NCBI GenBank assembly: GCA_018385415.1
Contig: JAHAZA010000077.1
Coordinates: forward strand, 1-26,560
DNA: 26,560 nt
Reading direction: 5' to 3'
From: Treponema sp.
GTDB taxonomy: Bacteria; Spirochaetota; Spirochaetia; Treponematales; Treponemataceae
Below, in pieces: positions 22,047-26,560 of the stretch. Every line of letters begins with the position of its first letter. Position 1 is the stretch's first letter. The notes under the pieces are model-generated. The model saw nothing but the letters and a program-made list of their open reading frames with translations. It made no database searches and was not told the origin of the DNA. A program made the position numbers and the translations under genes.

Positions 22047-23831
22047 TTATTTCTTTGCTGTTTTTTTAGCTGGTGCTTTTTTTGCAGAAGCTTTTGCATC
22101 TGGCTTTTTTGCTGCAGTTTTTTCAGCAGCCTTTTTTGCAGGAGCTTTCTTAGCAGGAGCTGCTTTTACAGCAGGTTTCTTTACAGGACATGTAGAAGCA
22201 CCTGGAATTGCTTTTTCGAATTCTGTGTTTCCATGTGTGTAAGAAGGAAGAATTTTTGGAGAAACAGCATCACCCTTAATTTTTGCAGCAGCTCTTGCTT
22301 TTTCGAATTCTGTTACATGTTTAAGAGTCATCTTAGATGTTTCTGTCATTTTGATCTTCTTGAACATCTTTCCTGCTTCAATACCAGCTTCACGACCAAA
22401 TACAACTACATCCAAAAGTGAGTTACCCATAAGGCGGTTTGTTCCGTGAACACCACCAGATGCTTCTCCAGCAACTAAAAGGTTTGGAATATTTGTATGA
22501 CATGTAGAGTTGATTTCAACACCACCATTCTGGTAATGGAGTGTAGGATATACAAGGATAGGTTCCTTTCTGATATCGATTCCATATTTGATGAACATGT
22601 TGTACATAGCAGGAATTGATTTAAGGATTGTTCCTTCTCCGTGGATCATTTCGATCATCGGAGTATCAAGCCATACTGCTGGCTGTACATCATTTTCAAC
22701 ACCGCGGCCTTCACGAACTTCACGGATGATACCAGAAGCGTTAACGTCACGAGTTTCAAGTGGGTGAATGTAAACTTCACCGTCTTTATTAATAAGTTTA
22801 GCTCCAAGTGAGCGAACTTTTTCTGTAACGAGTTTACCAAGGATCTGTGTTGGGTAAGCAGCTCCAGTTGGATGATACTGCAAAGAATCCTGATACAAGA
22901 GTTTTGCACCAGCACGATAAGCAATAACCAAACCATCAGCTGTAGCACCGTAGTGATTTGATGTAGGGAATCCCTGGTAATGCATACGTCCAGCACCACC
23001 AGTAGCGATGATTACAACTTTAGCTTTAGCAATGCGAAGTTCTCCAGTTTCAACGTTCATTAAAACTGCACCACAAGCTTCACCCTTATCGTTTTTAATC
23101 AATTCAATTGCAGCTGTAAAATCTACGATTGTAATTGAATCAGGTCTGTTCAAAGCTTCATCGCGGAGTGTACGCATGATTTCTGCACCTGAGTAGTCTT
23201 TACAAGCGTGCATACGTTTGCGGCTTGTTCCACCACCATGTGTTGTTACCATTGTACCATCAGCTTCTTTATCAAATTCTACACCAAGGTCATTGAGCCA
23301 TTTGATTACTGATGGAGCTTTGTTTGTAAGTGTGTATACCAATTCTGGTTTACCATCAAAGTGTCCGCCACCATAACAGTCAAGGAAGTGCTGTGCTGGT
23401 GAATCATTTGGTTTATCAGCAGCTTGAATACCACCTTCAGCCATCATTGTGTTTGCATCACCTGGACGAAGTTTTGTGGCCAAAAGAACTTTAGCACCTG
23501 CTTCTGAAGCCATGATTGCAGCAGAACAACCTGCACCACCGGCACCAATTACCAGTACATCTGTTTCGTAGTCAACGTGGTTAAGGTCAATCTGGTCTGC
23601 TGTGTAGCGAGGTTTTGCCTGAAGCATTTCTGCAAGCTCGATAGGTGCTTTCTGACCCTTATTAGGACCAATCTTAAGTTCTGTAAACTGTTCCTTAATG
23701 CGGTCTGGGTGGAATTTTAACAACAAGTCATCTTTCTGTTCTGCAGTAAGACGATCATGTTCGAATTTAAGGTTTGCTTCGCGTTTTTCTGCAACGATTT
23801 TTGCAGCATCGTCAAGATAGTTTCCGTACAT
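22047..23831 (-). CDS. frdA: Fumarate reductase-type flavoprotein with non-covalent FAD and Lys/Ala-rich tail
   Basis: 594 residues. An 85-residue N-terminal extension (FHPDRIKEQFTELKIGPNKG) precedes the FAD-binding motif VIGAGGAGCSAA (94-105). Residues for the dicarboxylate are all present: H320 and T322 in QYHPTG, R361 in ETRDVNASG, H432 in TLHYQNGG, and R466 in HGTNRLMGNSLLD. In membrane Frd/Sdh the histidine of SHTxxAxGG binds FAD covalently; the matching place here is Asn127 (ANTMMAEGG), so FAD should be non-covalent, as in soluble relatives such as thiol:fumarate reductase or NadB. The last 46 residues are a Lys/Ala/Pro tail (33 of 46 are Lys or Ala). AGGAG lies upstream, 12 bases after the iron-sulfur subunit. 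Expected to reduce fumarate to succinate in the cytosol; another ene-acid substrate is possible. Confidence 0.9.
   Translation of the reverse strand: MYGNYLDDAAKIVAEKREANLKFEHDRLTAEQKDDLLLKFHPDRIKEQFTELKIGPNKGQKAPIELAEMLQAKPRYTADQIDLNHVDYETDVLVIGAGGAGCSAAIMASEAGAKVLLATKLRPGDANTMMAEGGIQAADKPNDSPAQHFLDCYGGGHFDGKPELVYTLTNKAPSVIKWLNDLGVEFDKEADGTMVTTHGGGTSRKRMHACKDYSGAEIMRTLRDEALNRPDSITIVDFTAAIELIKNDKGEACGAVLMNVETGELRIAKAKVVIIATGGAGRMHYQGFPTSNHYGATADGLVIAYRAGAKLLYQDSLQYHPTGAAYPTQILGKLVTEKVRSLGAKLINKDGEVYIHPLETRDVNASGIIREVREGRGVENDVQPAVWLDTPMIEMIHGEGTILKSIPAMYNMFIKYGIDIRKEPILVYPTLHYQNGGVEINSTCHTNIPNLLVAGEASGGVHGTNRLMGNSLLDVVVFGREAGIEAGKMFKKIKMTETSKMTLKHVTEFEKARAAAKIKGDAVSPKILPSYTHGNTEFEKAIPGASTCPVKKPAVKAAPAKKAPAKKAAEKTAAKKPDAKASAKKAPAKKTAKK
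22050..22187 (-). other. Histone-H1-like Lys/Ala/Pro tail of the flavoprotein
   Basis: Residues 549-594 of the flavoprotein, with 17 Lys and 16 Ala in 46 residues and repeats of the type APAKKA / KKAPAKK. It is in frame, begins after the last folded segment (IPGASTC) and ends just before the operon terminator, so it is a real C-terminus and not a frameshift product. Likely disordered and strongly basic. Confidence 0.85.
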
Positions 23832-23843
23832 ATTCGTCTCCTA

Positions 23844-24533
23844 TTATTTTTCGATGTCTCTGGTATTATAAAGCTCTTTAATTTTTGCTTTATCACCAGT
23901 ACACATAGCGATTAATTTCTTAATGTCTTTTTCACATTTTCCTTCATCAATTTCTGCAACACGATCAATGAGGTGCTGAGCCTGTGGCTGAAGGTATTTA
24001 CCGTTCAAACGGCGAGCAAGCTCTGCAACCTGTGGGTGTGAGATTCCTGCTGGACAACGTGATGAACAACATCCACACATTACACAGTCGAATGAAAGTT
24101 CAGCACATTTTGCATAATCACCACGCTGAGCGTAAGCGATGTACTGCATTGTCTGTAATTCCTGAGGACAAGCACGAGTACAAGCATTACAACCTACACA
24201 TGAGTAGATTTCTGGGTAAAGCTGCATCATTACTGACTGTTCAGGTTTAATTTCGTTGATGTTATAAATCTGTTTAACAAGTGGGAAGAAAGGAAGTGTT
24301 GCGATATACATATCGTTTTCAACTTTCTTAGAACAAGCCAGACAAGTCTGGAGCTGGTTAGTTCCTTTAATACGATAAATTGTAGCACAAGCTCCACAGA
24401 AACCGTTTCTACATCCACAGCCACGTTTCAGCTGGTAACCAGCATATTCCATAGCATTCATAATTGTTAATTCAGCTGGAACATCATATTTTTTTCCAAA
24501 AATATAAATTGTTGCCATTTCTTTATTTTCCAT
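23844..24533 (-). CDS. Fumarate reductase-type iron-sulfur subunit (2Fe-2S plus two 4Fe-4S)
   Basis: 229 residues from ATG 24533, chosen because GGAG lies just upstream; a GTG at 24545 would add four residues. An N-terminal ferredoxin-like 2Fe-2S domain has CGCRNGFCGAC and LACSKK (cysteines 39-49 and 64-67). Then come two full 4Fe-4S motifs: CVGCNACTRACP (112-123) and CVMCGCCSSRCP (150-161). Classic FrdB/SdhB has 2Fe-2S, 4Fe-4S and 3Fe-4S; here the last motif has all four cysteines, as in HdrC-like or TfrB-type subunits. It should pass electrons from the upstream NAD(P)H-linked subunits to the flavoprotein encoded 12 bases downstream. It is separated from the gene before it by 113 bases holding two perfect inverted repeats. 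Confidence 0.9.
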   Translation of the reverse strand: MENKEMATIYIFGKKYDVPAELTIMNAMEYAGYQLKRGCGCRNGFCGACATIYRIKGTNQLQTCLACSKKVENDMYIATLPFFPLVKQIYNINEIKPEQSVMMQLYPEIYSCVGCNACTRACPQELQTMQYIAYAQRGDYAKCAELSFDCVMCGCCSSRCPAGISHPQVAELARRLNGKYLQPQAQHLIDRVAEIDEGKCEKDIKKLIAMCTGDKAKIKELYNTRDIEK

Positions 24534-24589
24534 TGTAGTCTCCACGACAGCGCCACGGATGGCACGTCATAAGTTAATTCTATCATTGC

Positions 24590-24617
24590 ACAAGTTTTTG
24601 CAATTGCAAAAACTTGT
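24590..24617. repeat. 28-base perfect palindrome between redox subunit genes
   Basis: CAAGTTTTTGCAA (24591-24603) followed at once by its exact reverse complement TTGCAAAAACTTG (24604-24616), extended by an outer A/T pair. No loop separates the arms, so it could be a dimer-binding site in DNA or a hairpin in RNA. No T run follows it on the minus strand, so it is not a standard terminator. Confidence 0.85.
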
Positions 24618-24649
24618 AATCAAAAATTACAGGATGTAATTTTTGATTA
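24617..24649. repeat. 14-base-pair perfect hairpin starting at the stop codon of the AsrB-like gene
   Basis: TAATCAAAAATTAC (24617-24630), loop AGGAT, GTAATTTTTGATTA (24636-24649). On the transcribed strand the hairpin begins with the TAA stop of the upstream gene and abuts the adjacent palindrome with no gap. Not a standard terminator because the T5 lies inside the stem and the operon continues. Confidence 0.85.
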
Positions 24650-25477
24650 GTATTCTGGTGGAAGTTCACCAAGCTGGTTAAAGCTGAATACAGGACCGTC
24701 TTTACAAACAAATTTGTCACCGATATTACAGCGTCCACACTTACCGATACCACACTTCATTCTCATTTCCATTGTAGTGAAGATCTGTTCATCTTTAAAT
24801 CCAAGATCTTTCAAAATCTTCAATGACATGTGGATAAGAATTGGAGGTCCACACATAATAACTGTCATTCCTGAATCAGGATTGAGTTCAGTAATGTATG
24901 GTGGAACAAATCCTACGTGTCCATCCCATCCTTCTTCTGGACGGTCGATAGTAATATCGATTGAACAGTTAGGCTGTTTCATCCATGAGTTCTGCATTTC
25001 ATCAAGGCGTACAAGGTCAGCCTTTGAACGGGCACCGTAAATTACCTGAATCTTTCCATAGTTAGCACGATTATCCATCATGTAGTTAACTACAGAGTGT
25101 ACTGGAGCAATACCAATACCACCGGCAATTACAAGAATATCTTTACCTTTAAGTGCACCTTCTACAGGGAATCCGTTACCAACTGGACCGCGGAGACAAA
25201 TCTGCTGTCCGATTTCTGCAGAGTGCAACCATTCAGTTACAACACCACATCTTTTGATAGAGAATTCCATGTGAGTTTCAAGTGTTGGTGAAGATGTGAT
25301 AGAAATCATTGATTCACCTACTCCAGGTACGATGAGCATTGCACACTGACCTGGAATGTGGTTGAACAATTTTTTTCCATCAAGACCAACTACACTGAAA
25401 GTTTTTACATCAGGAGTTTCCTGTTTGATATCAATGATTTTTCCTACATAAGGAATAAAGCTTTCGTTGTTTTCCAT
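24647..25477 (-). CDS. AsrB/HydG-like FAD/NAD(P)-binding oxidoreductase subunit
   Basis: 276 residues of the ferredoxin-reductase superfamily as found in anaerobic sulfite reductase subunit B, sulfhydrogenase gamma and FlxA. Seen: an FAD-binding barrel with the flavin segment ESMISITSSPT (55-65), the NAD(P)-binding motif IAGGIGIAPVHSVVNYM (117-133), the CGPPILI motif (209-215), and a C-terminal 2Fe-2S cluster motif MKCGIGKCGRCNIGDKFVCKDGP (C242, C247, C250, C258). The reaction expected is NAD(P)H oxidation with transfer to the iron-sulfur partners. AGGAG precedes the start; the AsrA-like gene ends 16 bases upstream. NADH versus NADPH cannot be read from the sequence with confidence. Confidence 0.9.
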   Translation of the reverse strand: MENNESFIPYVGKIIDIKQETPDVKTFSVVGLDGKKLFNHIPGQCAMLIVPGVGESMISITSSPTLETHMEFSIKRCGVVTEWLHSAEIGQQICLRGPVGNGFPVEGALKGKDILVIAGGIGIAPVHSVVNYMMDNRANYGKIQVIYGARSKADLVRLDEMQNSWMKQPNCSIDITIDRPEEGWDGHVGFVPPYITELNPDSGMTVIMCGPPILIHMSLKILKDLGFKDEQIFTTMEMRMKCGIGKCGRCNIGDKFVCKDGPVFSFNQLGELPPEY

Positions 25478-25493
25478 CTCTTTCTCCTATTCC

Positions 25494-26537
25494 TTAGATA
25501 TCATCACTTTCGTTAATAGCTTTAATAACTTTAACGATGTTCATATTAACTGGACAGTTTTCAACACAGCGTCCACAACCTACACAGGAATACATTCCTT
25601 CATGTGCCATTGGGTAATACATAAGCTTATGCATAAAGCGCTGACGTGAGCGTTCTTTCTGAGTGTGACGTGGATTTTCTGCAGCCATTTGAGTAAAGTC
25701 ATTGTACATACAAGAGTCCCAGCAGCGAATCTGACGAACGCCATTACCTGTATCAAAGTCACGAACATCGAAACACATACAAGTTGGACAAACATATGTA
25801 CAAGTTCCACAACCTACACAAGGTTCAGAAACTTTATCCCAAACTTTTGAGTTGAAGATTTTAAGCATGTCTTTGCCCTGGAACTTAGAAAGATCAAGAT
25901 GTGCAAATGGCTGAGCTTCAACTTTAGCTTTAATGTCTTTTTTTACTTCTTCAACAGCAGCATCTGCGCTGTCTGTCAAAGCAGCTTTTGCATTTTCTAT
26001 AAATTTCTTACCTTTGTCTGTGTTAGCCTGGAAGAAATATTTTCCGTCTGCCAGCCAGCAGCTTACATCTCCACCAGCAGGTGAAGCAGCAAGGGAAGCA
26101 TCAATTCCGAATGTTGAACAGAAACATGTTTTTGCTGGATCATTACATGCAAGAACAATTACAGTTCCGTGTTCACGACGGTTTTTATAGTATGAATCTA
26201 CAGGATCCATGTTAAGGTAAACGTTGTCAATTGCAGTAAAGCCTTTAGCATCACATGCACGAACACCAAAGATAACAAAGTCTTCAACTTCTTTTCTTGG
26301 ATCAACAACTTTTACTTCTTGACCGTTTAATTCATAAGAAACCATGTGTTCTGTTTTTGGAAAGAAGAAATCTTTAGCAGAACGAGTTGTTTTCAAGCTT
26401 TCAGAAAGTTTTGTGCCTTTTTCCCATCTTGCAAAATCAGCTTTACCTGAATTGTTATCAACAGGCAAATACAAAGGCTGTGCAGAACCAATCAGTTCAA
26501 ATAATGAATCAATTTTATCTTTTGCGATACTAAGCAT
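25494..26537 (-). CDS. AsrA/HydB-like 4Fe-4S electron-transfer subunit
   Basis: 347 residues of the family that includes anaerobic sulfite reductase subunit A and sulfhydrogenase beta. The N-terminal part has FGVRACDAKGF and TCFCSTFG with extra cysteines (C95, C131, C138, C140). The C-terminal part has two 4Fe-4S motifs, CVGCGTCTYVCP (240-251) and CVGCGRCVENCP (318-329), with RCWDSCM between them and TCMCFDV just after the first. Pairing with the AsrB-like gene 16 bases downstream is the usual arrangement. No sulfite reductase subunit C (sirohaem) or hydrogenase gene follows; a fumarate-reductase pair does. The ATG shares its A with the TAA of a frame coming from upstream (TAATG), with GGAGG before it. 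Confidence 0.9.
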   Translation of the reverse strand: MLSIAKDKIDSLFELIGSAQPLYLPVDNNSGKADFARWEKGTKLSESLKTTRSAKDFFFPKTEHMVSYELNGQEVKVVDPRKEVEDFVIFGVRACDAKGFTAIDNVYLNMDPVDSYYKNRREHGTVIVLACNDPAKTCFCSTFGIDASLAASPAGGDVSCWLADGKYFFQANTDKGKKFIENAKAALTDSADAAVEEVKKDIKAKVEAQPFAHLDLSKFQGKDMLKIFNSKVWDKVSEPCVGCGTCTYVCPTCMCFDVRDFDTGNGVRQIRCWDSCMYNDFTQMAAENPRHTQKERSRQRFMHKLMYYPMAHEGMYSCVGCGRCVENCPVNMNIVKVIKAINESDDI

Positions 26538-26560
26538 TATTCATTACCTCCGTCTTTTGA
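26537..26560 (-). CDS. Possible end of an upstream operon gene (last seven codons)
   Basis: On the minus strand, a frame enters from the right edge reading ...SKDGGNE and stops at TAA 26539-26537, which overlaps the AsrA-like ATG as TAATG. Such overlaps mark coupled genes elsewhere in this window (galE to peptidase). Too short to identify. Confidence 0.35.
   Translation of the reverse strand, partial: SKDGGNE

Noticed and set aside
22050..22187. Lys/Ala tail as a frameshift or assembly artefact
   Set aside because: The frame is uninterrupted, the repeats are coherent, and stop and terminator follow at normal distance.
22655..22999. 114-codon minus-strand frame overlapping the flavoprotein gene
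   Set aside because: Out of frame with intact FrdA motifs; leucine/isoleucine-rich shadow.
24534..24545. GTG start for the iron-sulfur subunit
   Set aside because: The bases GGAG of that extension serve as the Shine-Dalgarno for ATG 24533.
24590..24649. Rho-independent terminator within the redox operon
   Set aside because: Stems are strong, but no T run follows either of them on the transcribed strand and functionally linked genes continue.
24647..25494. Anaerobic sulfite reductase AsrABC operon
   Set aside because: AsrA- and AsrB-like genes are present but no sirohaem-binding AsrC follows; the next genes are fumarate-reductase-like.
1..26560. CRISPR array, tRNA, rRNA, insertion sequence or prophage
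   Set aside because: No repeated spacer-repeat pattern, tRNA-like cloverleaf, transposase or terminal inverted repeats were seen; gaps between genes are all under 200 bases.

Overview
The window is 26.5 kb of AT-rich, gene-dense bacterial DNA with no mobile elements, CRISPR, rRNA or tRNA that I can see. The likeliest source is a host-associated anaerobic spirochaete of the Treponema type. This is an inference from low GC, several lipoproteins with loose lipoboxes, a probable outer-membrane protein, a peptidoglycan gene cluster and a soluble fumarate-reductase-type module. I could not run a search to confirm it.

Layout from left to right. 1-1090 (-) is the N-terminal part of a RecQ-family helicase. 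1204-5679 (-) is a peptidoglycan precursor operon, murE-ddl-murD, ending in a clear terminator. 5837-8637 (+) holds a DUF4349 lipoprotein, queD (queuosine/7-deazaguanine pathway) and the coupled pair hisH-hisF, closed by a strong hairpin terminator. 8721-10481 (-) is a short Rel/SpoT protein with a degraded hydrolase site. 10549-14575 (-) is a tightly packed four-gene run: an alpha/beta-hydrolase-fold protein without its Ser and His, a U32 (TrhP-like) protein, a TTG-started metallophosphoesterase lipoprotein and a beta-rich exported protein. Divergent from it, 14624-16962 (+) is metA-aroA (methionine and aromatic amino acid synthesis). 16946-20498 (-) is galE, an M20 dipeptidase and a TPR-like lipoprotein, each overlapping the next. 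20642-21877 (-) is an AspT/YidE-type membrane transporter lacking RCK domains. 22047-26537 (-) is a four-gene redox operon.

The most interesting part is the redox operon. An AsrA/HydB-like 4Fe-4S protein and an AsrB/HydG-like FAD/NAD(P)/2Fe-2S protein lie upstream of a 2Fe-2S + 2x4Fe-4S protein and a fumarate-reductase flavoprotein. The flavoprotein keeps all the fumarate/succinate residues but has Asn where FAD is covalently bound in membrane Frd/Sdh. No membrane anchor gene is present, so the genes together suggest a cytosolic NAD(P)H-linked fumarate reductase. The flavoprotein also carries a histone-H1-like Lys/Ala tail, and the two halves of the operon are separated by two abutting perfect inverted repeats.

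Other points: MetA has Glu111, which predicts acetyl-CoA rather than succinyl-CoA use. Several genes that start a transcription unit have a -10-like box 6-9 bases before the ATG and no Shine-Dalgarno, which suggests leaderless mRNAs. An exact FNR-type box lies upstream of galE.
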